Assembly (NCBI GenBank): GCA_023515745.1
Contig: JALECJ010000258.1
Location: forward strand, 62,001-126,000
Origin: Amoeboaphelidium protococcarum
Taxonomy: Eukaryota; Aphelidiomycota; Aphelidea
Length of the DNA stretch: 64,000 nt
Reading direction: 5' to 3'
Part shown: piece by piece, positions 37,690 to 48,464 of the stretch
Position numbering within the stretch: the first letter of the stretch is position 1
How the letters are laid out: every line of letters begins with the position of its first letter
Program-made: the position numbers and the translations under genes
The notes under the pieces: model-generated
The model's database searches: none
What the model was told of the DNA's origin: nothing
The model's input: only the letters and a program-made list of their open reading frames with translations

Positions 37690-37812
37690 TATTACTATTA
37701 TTAGTACGGATCTACAGTAGTTGAATACCGAAGTAGTTTACGTAAGTACTGCAAGTCAAAGAAGCGCGAAAATTTGGTGAAACGTAAAATCAATCGGAAT
37801 TCGACATGTAAA

Positions 37813-38334
37813 TCATTAAATGAAATACTGGATTTATTAGACTCTAATGGAAAGTATATTCCCTCTTCATATCTTGAGAGCTCCTTTTCTGCTGTCTATA
37901 AAAAGCAATTTGACTGAGCACATTAACGCGAACACTACCAAGCCGACAGGAGACAGACCCCAGAGCAGAGCGACTAGAATCATCAAAATGTGCGGCAACT
38001 TTACATAATCATTTATGCGGAAACACATCAGCAGAGAAATCGCGTCCCCCATCCAAAAGTGCAGCCAGCTCATCAAGACAAATTCTTTCAATTGTAAACA
38101 TTTGGCAAAACCATCCAGACTCAGCACGTCAATATCGGTTGGCACCTTCTATCCATCGAAAGATTTCCCGGTGATTACAATGTAAGATATGATCACGGTG
38201 TACGCGACAGCTGGAAGCAGTGCTGCCAAAGCAATAGCGACATTAACGTAGCGACTCTTTGGCGCAATAGCCAGGTAAATGAATGCAATCAAGCAAATAA
38301 AAGTGCTCTTATATACGATATCTAAAGCCTGCAT
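37813..38334 (-). CDS. DUF4281/ABA4-like multi-pass membrane protein
   Basis: A 173-residue protein, ATG at 38334 (MQALDIVYKSTFICLIAF), TGA 37813-37815. Four hydrophobic helices are visible. The second half fits the ABA4-like family: FVLMSWLHFWMGDAIS, then LPHILMILVALLWGLSPVGL. In plants a relative acts in neoxanthin synthesis, but the wider family is uncharacterised, so no function is claimed. The 38335-38508 gap shows nothing. Confidence 0.65.
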
Positions 38335-38508
38335 TGTATTGAAAGTGTGTCGTTCGAATCAATCAGGAGTTGAAAACGGTTTCACACTCTCCTGGATTCT
38401 TCTATACCTGGCTGTAAAGAGTGGTGAGTTACTGCTGTTTAGGAGGGAAATCATTACTAATAACACGTAAGCAACATTTTTAATTAAATATTAAATATGC
38501 GAATAATA

Positions 38509-39027
38509 TCAATAATATTGTTCAATAGCCCCCTTCAATTGTTGATAGTACTGACTCATTGCATCAGCATCAAACTTTAGAGTATTCCAATCCTTAATCA
38601 CTAATCCAGAGCTAGTGAGAGGCTTTGGGATCATGTGAAAGTGAACCTACAATTTAGATTTCATAAACATTTAAATTCAACCAAAATTAAATAAATACAG
38701 TCTTACGTGTGGAACTTCCTAATGAGCAATACCACCATTGTTCTACAGTATATTGTATCCAATTTCCTCGCCACCATCTTTCTAGAGTCCCTACTGCTTG
38801 GCCAACTTGACATAGCCACGCGCAACTTGTCTCATCACAATCGATAAATCCTTAAGACCATCATCGTTCTGCAAGTCGTGTAAATATCTGCCATGCTCTT
38901 TGGGAATGATGACTGTATGGTGAGCAGATAGTGATCCAATATCCTGGAACGCCAGCGTATACTGAGTTTCCACCAGTATTTTTGCCGGAATTTCCTTGGC
39001 AATAATTCTACAAAAAATGCAGCTCAT
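38509..39027 (-). CDS. HNT1: HIT-family nucleotide hydrolase (Hnt1-like)
   Basis: Two exons, 39027-38707 and 38646-38509, giving 152 residues. The 60-nt intron (GTAAGA...TTGTAG) splits the active site. Exon 1 ends HQEVPH and exon 2 begins VHFHMIPKP, rebuilding the H-x-H-x-H triad. The N-terminus CIFCRIIAKEIPAK is typical, with its two Cys. The enzyme hydrolyses adenosine phosphoramidates. The Gln of AHQE, conserved in fungal members, is written TAG, which supports the code call. Confidence 0.92.
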
Positions 39028-39394
39028 ACCTTACTAAGAGTTCTGTAATGATATTGTTATTGTTTTGACTAAATAAAGGGGAAAAGGTATATAGCGAGAG
39101 ATTATAAGAGCGGGAAAATGACTAAGAACTAATCGCAGGTTGCCAATTCGCGTCTGTCATCGCATCAAATCTATTATAACATTCAGAGTAAAATTTAAAG
39201 TCTCTGTACATGAAATAATTTCATATTTTCATCAAAGATTATAGAGATTTACGCGACATTTTTATTGAAAGCCGTTCAGTAGCAATCAAATGTTTCATTT
39301 CGTACAGAGTATTTGTTGGGTCGATCGCTGACTGATTGAAGAATTCTCCATTTTGCATTCTGCTTTACAGATTTCTTATTTACAACGACAGAAA
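39028..39394. other. Intergenic region between divergent genes
   Basis: No gene is seen. It includes ATTTCATTTTC-like AT-rich sequence, AAATGTTTCATTTCG near 39288-39302, and CGCGACATTTTTATTG. The first might be a weak copy of the shared upstream element. Confidence 0.35.
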
Positions 39395-40102
39395 ATGAAC
39401 TAAGAGAAAGATAAATAACAGGCATAGTAATAGAAGCGATAATAGGGCGATGTGAATAATTAATCGCATGGTTAGTCCTGGTTCAAGTAATAACATCATG
39501 CTGATATCAATTTGGGAAGTTCTTTCACTTAATTCCTGAATGCTGCTCATAATCTCCCAGATTTTGTTCATGGTAATAATACACTTGGCACTTCTTTTAA
39601 TATGAATGAACACGACGCTGCTGGTTCTAATATGGTGGCACTGAATGATCCGCTGAATAATAGCACAAACATAGTGATGGATGATCCTTTGAATCAGAGC
39701 GGGAGTGGTGGTGCATTTGGTATATCTCAACTGTTGCAATAGCATCATAACAATCATGGCCAGTCGAGTTCTCATCGTTCATTGCTGTAGAATTAGCAAG
39801 ATCAAATGGGTGGTAATAATACCAGCATTCTACCTGGGCTCAATCTTAACTTTAATAACACCTCATAAATGCTTACACCGCTCAGCGCCGGACTCTACTC
39901 TCAAGATCAACTTAATCTGGGACATTTGAATAATGGCGGCGGCATCCCCCAAAATATTCCACTGTAATAGTAGCAGTAATAACAATAACAGTCATAGTTT
40001 AGAATTAAATCCAATGGACCTATAACATCGCGATTCAACTTGAACCTGTAAAATAGTAATTCTCCAACATCAATGATGATTAGTCAGAGTTAGGTAATAT
40101 GA
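39395..40102 (+). CDS. Gln/Asn-rich low-complexity protein
   Basis: A 235-residue frame, ATG at 39395, TGA 40100-40102. It begins with a charged Gln-rich leader (MNQEKDKQQAQQQ), has a central stretch rich in Asn, Ser, Gly and Leu (LPGLNLNFNNTS), and a run of nine UAR/CAG-coded Gln near residue 193. The end (ITSRFNLNLQ) is mildly conserved-looking. Composition is prion-like. I do not recognise a domain; it could be a transcription co-factor or RNA-granule protein. Its existence depends on the UAR=Gln code. Confidence 0.6.
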
Positions 40103-40184
40103 AAGAATGTAGTAATTTATTCCAAATCTATTCTACTTTACATTTCAATTATTCTTTATACTTTATCATTCATCCACACATAAA

Positions 40185-40815
40185 TCATAGCGACGTTCCC
40201 ACATCTGGAGTCTTGGTGTTTTAGGCCACAAATTGATGCAGTTATTCACGTCTTCTGTGCAGCTATTCCAACACCCATTTCATACCCTCCCGACTCTTTT
40301 CAATATTCACTCCAAACCTTTTTAGGCCAAACTGTTCAATCTTGTTCGTGATTCCCCATCCGAATGAACTAACAATCCTTGCCTAAGCATTCACCAATGT
40401 CCAGCTACTATTATCTTCATGAGGCTTGTACTCCAGCGTCTCTTCAATGGCCATTATACCGCGATGGGACAAGTTTTTAGTCTTTGTGATCATCACCCGC
40501 TCCACTGGATCCACAACGGATTCCTCTATAATATATGCATAATTATTCTTCATAATCTTGAATCCCCATTTCGGTACATTGCCAGTCTTTAAAAATATCC
40601 GCGTCGAGTGTAGCCGGCCATCAGGTGTGAGTTTCCTCTCAATCGTGTCTGATGATATGACATGTGACGCAAAAGGATTCGGATACTTGAGCCACTATGC
40701 CATGCTCACATCACTCCACGGGTGTCTACAATACTAAGCGATTATAAATGTATAAATAATATTGTATTTCTTTCTAGACTTACTCGTAGAAAAATTTTGA
40801 TTTATATAATTTCAT
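40185..40815 (-). CDS. PRELI/MSF1-domain lipid transfer protein (Ups family)
   Basis: Two exons, 40815-40784 and 40725-40185, joined over a 58-nt intron with a consensus GTAAGT donor. The product has 190 residues and starts MKLYKSKFFYEHPWSDV. The PRELI domain is complete: WLKYPNPFASHVISSDT, RHST-like LHSTRIFLKTG, and the C-terminal FGVNIEKSREGMKWVLE helix. These proteins carry phosphatidic acid or phosphatidylserine across the mitochondrial intermembrane space with an Mdm35 partner. The WGITNKIEQFGLKRF run is nearer Ups2/Slowmo than Ups1. Confidence 0.9.
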
Positions 40816-41003
40816 GATTGTTGTATCTGTTGGTAAAGTCGTCTTAATGAGTCAAAAATAATTGATTCGGTGAGAGAAAAAGTTTGATGGCGAAGCTTTG
40901 GTGATTAGACGATAACCATCACCATAGTCAAAGTAGTGTTAGAACGCGATATTATCTCTAAATGACTTATCACACAGTTACGAAAATGTATATTATTTTA
41001 AAA

Positions 41004-42287
41004 TCATTCTTCATTCGGTTGCTTTGCGGATAAAGTCTACTCTTAAGATTCTACATTAGACTCATCTTTGGTTGATATTTGCTGTCTAAGAAGCTTCAAC
41101 TGCTATTTCTCTATCCAATCTTTATGCAAGTCTTCCCATACATCAGTCTTGATCTACACCTCCTCATCTCCGAGGAGCATAGCCTCAATCTCCTCATCAT
41201 TTTCAAGATCGGACCAAGTGCTCACATTCGAATCCACAACTGCATCAGTCCAAGTTCTCTCAAATCGCAGAGTACTGTCAGCTTGAGGTTCTTTTCTTCC
41301 GCTTGCATTACTAAGCGTAGCATTAGATGATAAGCCATCCAAGTCTGCAGTATGAGGATGGTGGATAGCACTAGATGTTGATGGCTAAATCTGATGTGTT
41401 CTAGACTACTATTTAAAAGATGGAGGGTGACATTCTTCAGTTAGATCAGTGACACGAAACTGATCCACAGACAACTCGGCCGATGGAGTCTCCATAAACT
41501 CATTCAAGCGACTACGCAGAGTCATATCACCAATTTTAACCACGCGAATAATATCATACTGTGTTCGCTTGAAGCCATGCATTCGGCAAGCAATCAAGAG
41601 AGAAGCACCGCATATTCCATTCGGACGTCTTCCCAAATGGATCCAATCGCGTTTCATACGTTAGACGAGACGAAGCGCGTCCGTTGTGACTTGATGAGTC
41701 TTCTCGCCCAATTCGAGCTGAGCCGCGAAACGAGAAAGATAAAGAGACGGGTCGATGAGAGGCAGTTTCAGATCTAGTACGCGTATCAGCTTGAGGAATG
41801 TATTACCAAGGGAGTAGACATTGACATGCAACACATCGCTGAAATCTATGAGCATATGTACAGTCTTCTCCTATCGGCAGACAATGTACAGGCAGGCGGC
41901 GATGACGTGAGAGCCTTTCCTTCCCTGCGTGAATTCTTTCATCAGGGCCATCTTGTAGCATTGAGTGGCTCTATCAATGTGATAATCATTCAGACCCTTC
42001 AGCGCATATGCCACCTCTTGAATTTTTCTTTTGGCATTAGCGATAGTCTCCTCTCTAGACTATGAGGCATTGATACGCCTATTCCGCAGGGTGAGTGACC
42101 TCAGACCAGTACGATCTTGGGCAACAAATTAGCCTATCATTCTCGACGATCCATCGCCACCTTCAATAAACGTCACCTCACTCGTAATAGTATTTTCTTC
42201 CACGACAACACCACAGGATGTACAATAGGATGATCCAGTTGTGCTGTCATATTCAATAATGGATCCAGGACAACTCTCGCACGGCAT
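41004..42287 (-). CDS. BRF1: TFIIIB subunit Brf1
   Basis: A 427-residue protein, ATG at 42287 (MPCESCPGS), TGA 41004-41006. It has an N-terminal zinc ribbon (C3, C6, and CTSC), two TFIIB-type cyclin folds (GSHVIAACLYIVCRQEKT and ALRLVQRMKRDWIHLGRR), and a C-terminal Brf1 segment (DDEEIEAMLLGDEEVQIK). Brf1 recruits TBP and RNA polymerase III to tRNA and 5S genes. The Gln in RLVQRMKRDW is encoded TAA and is Gln in the human protein as I remember it. No intron is needed. Confidence 0.92.
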
Positions 42288-42651
42288 TCTCGAACAGGGT
42301 ACCTTTTATGAACAGACAGTACAGTGGTAAAGGCAATGAAGTTTAGTGACTGGGTGTTGATGAAAAAAGGGAAAACTGGCGCGAAGCGAAATTTACAACG
42401 ACTTTCAGCTATATTCGCGCGTTTCGTTTCAGCCTCCTTGATTTTTGAAAGTGTTATCTCACTGTGAGTTGTCTATATCTTTTGCATTACCTTCTTAATT
42501 CTTACAATTATTATTATTATTGATACAATGTCTGTAAATGGATAGATTTGTTGCATACAACAGAGAAATTTAAAAGTCACTTTGTTTAACGCCACTGCTC
42601 TCTTTCTGCAGATGAGCAGCGCGAAATCTAAACTTTTTCTCCTCATCTCCG
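42288..42651. promoter_or_regulatory. BRF1 upstream region
   Basis: Between 42375 and 42440: CTGGCGCGAAGCGAAATTT, then TTCGCGCGTTTCGTTTCAGC. This is the strongest single copy of the shared upstream element, about 130 bases before BRF1. The rest (42450-42651) holds coding-like frames on the plus strand that I judge to be antisense to the next minus-strand gene. Confidence 0.5.
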
Positions 42652-42986
42652 TCAACTTCTTTTCTTACGAACAGGCATCTCATACAAAGCTCTTAATCCA
42701 TTACATACGGCAAAGCTAACTGATGTTGTAGATTATGTGGTAATAGCATCTCGACTTTGATCGTAGAATCTGTAGTCAATGTTAAGAATGTTGCCAGCCA
42801 GTGAACGTCGTGAGTGAATGATTTCATCAGCTAACAAACAAAGTTTCCGATCCATGGTGCTATTTAGTCGTTTAATAGCCTCTCTCTGGACAGAAGTTTC
42901 TAGTCGCTAATCCGATATAGATTCCGGTGGAGATGTCTTTTAAAGTCGCTGTGTTAAATAAGAATTGTACTCACAAGCGCTACCAT
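42652..42986 (-). CDS. Small helical protein of unknown function, 5' end uncertain
   Basis: The body is clear: 42948-42652, 99 codons ending TGA 42652-42654, with SVQREAIKRLNSTMDRKL, LADEIIHSRRSLAGNIL and a basic tail (RKKRS). No in-frame ATG lies before residue 40 of this body. An ATG at 42986 (ATGGTAGCGCTT) could be joined by removing GTGAGTACAATTCTTATTTAACACAG minus its ends (42949-42974, 26 nt), which has a good donor and CACAG acceptor but is shorter than other introns here. Alternatively the open frame continues to an ATG at 43143, overlapping the plus-strand gene. The family is not recognised. Confidence 0.5.
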
Positions 42987-43029
42987 TAGCGCATTCTACG
43001 TTTTTAATATACAAACTGGTAACATCACA

Positions 43030-43576
43030 ATGGAAGAGAATATGCCCCGTTACCACAGCTATAACTGGCCCGACTCCGATCATATTTGGCACTACGAACA
43101 TGAATGGGCTATGGAGGTCGGTCTCCGTCGCTACGGAATGCATTAAAACAAATATGAATTGATGCTGGCAGATCCTGAGCTTGGTGATTTGACCACTTTA
43201 TGCGGTGGAAGAACTAAAGCGTAAGGCTGTAGAGGTCCTCCAATAAATGGTTAGAGTCGGGCGCTAGATGGATGAGATGGGTGGCTTCATCTTCGCTGCA
43301 ACCAGTGTTGAGGAGTACATCCACGACTGCTATTACCCTCGTTAGATGGCAGAGGAGTATGAAGTTTTTGCCGCAGAAGCCTAACTGGCAACTGCTCTGC
43401 CGCTGGATGTAGCCAACGGTGAGAGACTCCCTTCTCCTCTGCCATGGAGACCACCTACTCCCTTTCCTACTCTATCCGAAATCCAAGAGTATATGCAGGA
43501 TAATGATAATTATCTAACCAAATTAGATGGAAACTACGCTGGCTTGAATGGTTCGTCCTCGTCCTATGTGTCCTGA
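43030..43576 (+). CDS. Uncharacterised acidic protein with a +1 frame break
   Basis: An ATG at 43030 opens a frame (MEENMPRYHSYNWPDSDHIW) that stays open until TGA at about 43272. The +1 frame is coding-like from about 43190 (VEELKRKAVEVLQQMVR) through to TGA 43574-43576, with PLPWRPPTPFPTLSEIQEY near the end. The two must be joined by an intron of length 1 mod 3, such as GTAAGG...GTTAG (34 nt, 43221-43254 by frame), by frameshifting, or the record has an indel. No known domain is recognised. The start is 43 bases from the divergent minus-strand gene. Confidence 0.45.
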
Positions 43577-44063
43577 TGCTGCGTCTCTATTGTCTGGCCC
43601 GTCTTTTATTTCCGTCTAAGGGATACTACTATATGATTGAAAATTACTAACCAGTAAAAACCAGTCTATGATAACTCTTTAATCATTGTGCCTCATTGGA
43701 GATTTATTCAACTTTTTTCAGTTCTCGAAGTTTTGACTTTGGACCTGTATGCAAATAGATGCATATGGCTTTGGCCTGCATGCTACACAAAATGATCCAT
43801 ATAAAGTCCAACTTTTATATTTATAAAACCATTGATTTAATGCCTGACTTACGCATCATACGAATTCACGGCATGACACTTAACTTGAAACTTCTTGTAG
43901 TGGGTGATCTGCTCTCCTTTCGCGGACTTTTTGCTTTTTGCTTTCTCGCGGTCGACTTTGTGTTGCACAAAGCGTAAATTCCTTTTACAGATTTTTTATA
44001 AATAAAGAGTACTTGCGCTAACACTGTTGGATAAAGACGGCGGTTCTCTAGATTTTATACGTC
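43577..44063. other. Intergenic region upstream of NOT2
   Basis: AT-rich. A minus-strand frame around 43720-43975 (KVDREKAKSKKSAKG, KKFQVKCHAVNSYDA, then a GTAAGT donor) looks weakly coding, but no start codon could be joined to it. I did not call it a gene. No tRNA or repeat was seen. Confidence 0.35.
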
Positions 44064-45566
44064 ATGAGCAACAGCGGTAGTAAAAAGAATTCGTTTGCTG
44101 GATTTAATAGTAGTGCTGATCCTCGACTTATGGTGTAATAATCGCAATAGCAGATGTAGCAGTAGTAATCCTAATTGAAAGCAACTTTGTAATAGCAACA
44201 GCAGCAACAATCGTATGGTATGTCTGATTACGGCTATTATTCATATGATGGTCAGCTATAGTAATAATAATAGCAGTAGCAGTAGCCGTATTAGCCTCAG
44301 CAATCATCTTTTGCAATGGAGTAGACATATGCCAATATATCGTCTTTCGCATAACAACCGAAAGAGTTCAAGCTGTAGTCTGAAGATTTCCCTGCATTGT
44401 CATCTACTGCATCTAATGCGAACGCTAGTGCTGGCAATAGCAGCTCTTCTATGAATGGCTCTCAATTGTCTTAGTAACGAGGTAGATAGAATACATAGTT
44501 TTCAGAGACTGGTGGTGGTAGTGGCAGGGGTGGATAAAGTAAATCTACCTGGAATGGTTCTGCTATCATCTCAAAGTCACAGTAATAGCAACAACAATAA
44601 TAACAGTAGTAGTAGTAGCAGTAGTAATTGCTTTAGTAGCAACAACAGTAATAGTAGTAATAGTAGCAATTGAAGTAGTAGCAGTAAATGTCTTCACAAC
44701 AGTCGCATTAAATGTCCTAATCGTCGTCCCAGTCTGTCGGTAATGGTAATGGGAGTAGTGTCGGCGCTGTGGATAATAGTTCCCTTACTTCGGATAGATT
44801 TGGTTTGATTGGTTTACTTGGTGTCATCAGGATGACTGATGCGGATTTGAATACTCTAGCTCTTGGTACTGATTTGACTACTCTGGGTCTAGATCTGGCT
44901 GCTGATTAGACACTTAGTTAGTCATTTAGTGGTGCTATACATTCGGACGTGGTTCTTGATAAAGTTATTCTCAATCCTGATGGTAAAGTAGCCGGACTTC
45001 CGTATTGCTATCAATTTCCGCTCAGTTCAGATTCGCAATCCGTGAAATTTGCCAGCTTAAGTGAAGATTGTCTATTCTATGTGTTTTACACTTGCTGTCG
45101 AGGAAATGTCAAGTCACTGCAGTTGTGTGCCGCTAGCGAACTTTATGCGCGATCATGGAGATTCTAACGGCAGCATCAGGTGTGGATCTATCATGGCAGT
45201 CAAGATTAAAAATTGGAGGAAGCATTCGTCTGGGATGTCGCGTCATGGAGTAAAGTTGGTATTGATGCCACAGTGATTGATCTATCTGATTGCCTGCCTG
45301 TGGAAATGTTTCGAAAGATTCAAAACCGATCGGGCGCGTCAGTTCATAATCTTGCACGCGGCGGTAGTAATGCTAATAACAATTATAATCGCGGCTCGAC
45401 TCTTCTTGGCGCGGACAATGAGAAAGTGAGCAGCGACGCGACGTTGAATCATCGGTCCGCCGTGAATTCAACGCTCGGCTCAGTGGTTGGTCTAGGCGGT
45501 GCTAGCAGTGGTAATATAGGCAGTAGATATGGGGAAGATGGCATAATATCTAGATAGAACCTTTGA
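44064..45566 (+). CDS. NOT2: CCR4-NOT complex subunit NOT2
   Basis: A 500-residue protein, ATG at 44064 (MSNSGSKKNSFAGF), TGA 45564-45566. Residues 20-250 are low complexity, with Gln runs built from all four Gln codons. The PGYxPQS-like N-terminal conserved block is not evident. The NOT2/3/5 domain (about 300-415) is clear: GLPYCYQFPLSSDSQ, DCLFYVFYTCCRGN, LQLCAASELYARSWRF, and VWIYHGSQDQ. It forms the NOT module with NOT1 and NOT3/5 in mRNA deadenylation. The tail beyond 415 is Gly/Ser/Asn-rich. Confidence 0.9.
44579..44694 (+). repeat. TAR/CAR trinucleotide tract encoding poly-Gln
   Basis: Inside NOT2. In frame there are 16 Gln codons, then two Leu, then 12 Gln, then Leu-Lys and 4 Gln. 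Most are TAG or TAA, mixed with CAA and CAG. Under the standard code this stretch would be nothing but stops. Confidence 0.85.
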
Positions 45567-45802
45567 TAAATATACATGCTTCTATATTATTATTATAAAG
45601 ATCTTGAAAAATCTCTTTTTAGTTTTCAGCTTGGTGTTACTAATCTGCGAACTCACATTACATTCAACCATGGTGTCACGCGCGAATTGATTCATCGTTC
45701 CAAGGGGGGACGATATAATCAGGAAATAAAGTCTGGGCTCTTTTTTACTCTGCATTTTACACCTTTATCGATTTAAACACATAAGCATTAGTATCTCTGA
45801 AA

Positions 45803-46402
45803 ATGGCATCAAACGGAAATGGTAATAGTGGGACTCCTCCTCCTTAGTACAGTAGCGAGTAGAAACTGTATCCGAACGTGGACAACAATGTGGCTTATAG
45901 TAATCCTTCATCATCCAATCACAATTAGCCCTCTGCACCTTCTCATGCTCATTTGAACTCACCTCAGTAGTATGGCACTTATAATAATAACAATCATCAT
46001 CCTGTTAATGGCGGTCAGAATAGTCAATAGAGTAATCAAGGGGCTTTGATTTAGATTCCACCTGCCGCAGCTGCTCATCCTAACAATAATTAGCATCAGA
46101 ATTACAACAACAACAACAATCAACCAATCGTGACCAACAATAAGTAACAAGAGGTAAAGTTGCGCAAGTAGAAATTGGGAGATTAGCCAACAATTGTCTT
46201 CTGTCCCAAGTGTAAGACTAACAGGATGACGCGTACAGTTTAAACTTCTGGATGCTGCACTTGGCTGGGTTGTTCATTTCTGTCCGTGTTGTGCTGTTGC
46301 ATGCCTTGTTGTCTGCTTCCCTTCTGTTGCCGCGGTTGCATGGACATTCATCATGAGTGTTCTGTATGTGGAACATCAATTGGTTAATATCACAGAATTT
46401 GA
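45803..46402 (+). CDS. LITAF-domain membrane protein, copy 1
   Basis: A 199-residue protein, ATG at 45803, TGA 46400-46402. The N-terminal 125 residues are Asn/Gln/Pro-rich with PPPQYSS-type motifs. The LITAF domain occupies the C-terminus: FCPKCKTN, a Cys-rich hydrophobic hairpin (WLGCSFLSVLCCCMPCC), and CSVCGTSIGQY. The two CxxC knuckles bind zinc while the hydrophobic segment inserts into the cytosolic face of endosomal membranes. Its last 13 bases overlap the end of the convergent PRM1 gene. Confidence 0.88.
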
Positions 46403-48318
46403 GTGTTGAAAGAAGTATGAATACTGTACGCAATATATCTTTACTTATGAATCCATTACTGGATAGTATTGACATCAAAATTATTTTATTTTTCACTCTA
46501 TTTTATCATTTATCGACGCTGTCGAAGAACCATTACGGTAAATCCAACCAAGCCTTGAATGAACGTCATAGCTCCGAATACAGTTGTCCACTAGGACACA
46601 AAATATTGACGATTAATTAAACGCCTCCACTTGTTCAAAAAGAATGCCAGTCCGCCTTTATATCCGACGATGTTACCCTGGTCATCATGGATTGGTTCAC
46701 CTATTACTTTGTTCATGGCGCGTTGAGTTGGAGATGTAAATCTAGTCGCATTGATCATCAGCATGTCTTTACTCACCAGAGATATATCAACCTCCAGCTC
46801 ATCAATCACATCAAGTATGGTGTTGAATGACTTGAGGACATCAGTCTTGATACAATCAAAAAAGTTGCCAACTAGAGGTCCAAACACGTCCAGTCGAAGA
46901 TTTTCAGTCAGAAATCGCTCCGTATCATCAAGAGCCGAGTACACAGTTCCATTGACTTTGTCTGACAGCTACTAAATAGGCGTAAAAATATTTGAATTTA
47001 TGGCATCATTCGTGTCATTTATAGCAGTATTGGCAGACGTGACAATCAAGTAATTGAAATCAAATAATGCACTGTTAGTTGCATTAACTTGCCGAGCCAT
47101 GAAAGCTGTCACTGTATCCTTTGCACGAGGTATGAAATCTCGCTCAATCTAATTCAAAGCGTTGAGTTGCATTGAAGAGAGTATGAGACCGCCAACTCCA
47201 ACCATAAATATCAGCACGCCAGGACCATATGCAATGTAATCAATAAGCCATCGTAGTTTAATACCATAAAAAGCAGATAGATTCAGTTTATCAGCAATAA
47301 CTTTACTAATGTGTGAAAATCGCGGTCGTTTGAGACTGTGAACTGCAACTCTCAACTGATACTCATCACCTGTCAACCAACCGAGATCCATATGCTCGGC
47401 AACCCTCTCTTCATAGATTTAGTTTTAAGAATTTATCCACCACATCCTATTTAATATGGACACCAATACTATGAGAGCAATAATTCCAAAAAGAGCATAC
47501 GATATCTTGTTCATTACTCGCGCGCCTTCATCAATCCATGCCAAATCAATACTGCAAAACTTCACCTCAACTGGATCGGGAACATTAAACAACTACGTTG
47601 GAATCCTAATGCTTTCATTCAACTTACGAATCTAATCCTTTATCAATTCGAATGGAGTTTCTATGAACTACAATCCTTAATCAACGGCCCAAGTGGAATT
47701 GACATTTATAGAAGACAGAGCATCAGCAACTACAGTTGGAATCTAGACATCTGGTACAGGATTTTGACGCGATGGTAAGACATTTTCATTACCAAAAGCA
47801 TTAAAGAAACCATTAATACCATTCGTGAATGTATTGGCCACTTTGTTACTCTCATTGACCACCGCATTCACAGAATTTTGTAGAAAGTTTTGTATGTTCT
47901 ACGCCTCCTTCTTCAGTAAAAAGATACCACTATCAATAATGGCTTTCACCAGACAAACTACCAGCTTCTTGTATGAGGTCAGCACATAGATTAGAATCTT
48001 TTGGAAAAGAGTGACGCCAGCAAGCATTGCTCTTATTGTGAGGTTCACAGTCTATTGAAACGACTTAACTAAAGCTACATTGGTTTCCACAGCCAGAGCA
48101 TGAGGTACAGACATGAAATCTGAACTGAAACCTTCTAGATTACTACAAACATCTTCAATGTTACTTTTCAGACTCCCTATATCTTGATTAAAGTCGACAT
48201 AAGCATTATAGAGTTGATACAGCACTAAAAGACAACTAAGCACGACGTGATTGATGTAAGCTCTTGATAGTTTGGCCATCAAAGACACAAAAGGATAACC
48301 ATGATTGAATCTAACCAT
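46390..48318 (-). CDS. PRM1: Plasma membrane fusion protein Prm1
   Basis: A 642-residue intronless protein, ATG at 48318 (MVRFNHGYPFVSLMAKLS), TGA 46390-46392. It has about four or five membrane spans: YINHVVLSCLLVLYQL, LIYVLTSYKKLVVCLV, ISYALFGIIALIVLVSI, IAYGPGVLIFMVGVGG and a C-terminal one near FGAMTFIQGLVGF. Between them are extracellular helical loops rich in N-glycosylation sites. Layout, SRAYINHWxVL-like start and the loop pattern match fungal Prm1, which helps fuse mating-cell membranes. The tail after GFTVMVLRQRR extends 40 polar residues and is less certain. Confidence 0.8.
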
Positions 48319-48464
48319 TTTAACAGTAATAATTTTGCATTAAACTAAACAAAGATGGAATGCAGAAAATGTAATGTAGGAAGATGGTACAGCATTTAAA
48401 AATTGAATTCACATCTTGATCACACACAGCCAATCCAATTTACTATCAAATGTTCCGATCAGAT

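Noticed and set aside
42532-42765. Plus-strand frames (MSVNGQI joined by a 62-nt intron to EQREIQTFSPHLRQLL) as a small gene
   Set aside because: The second part is antisense to the better-supported minus-strand gene at 42652-42948; the splice was only one of several possible joins.
43700-43980. Minus-strand frame with KVDREKAKSKKSAKG and a GTAAGT donor, resembling small basic zinc-finger or SERF proteins
   Set aside because: No start codon could be joined in frame, the proposed second exon did not show the expected zinc ligands, and the upstream open frame runs into TGA.
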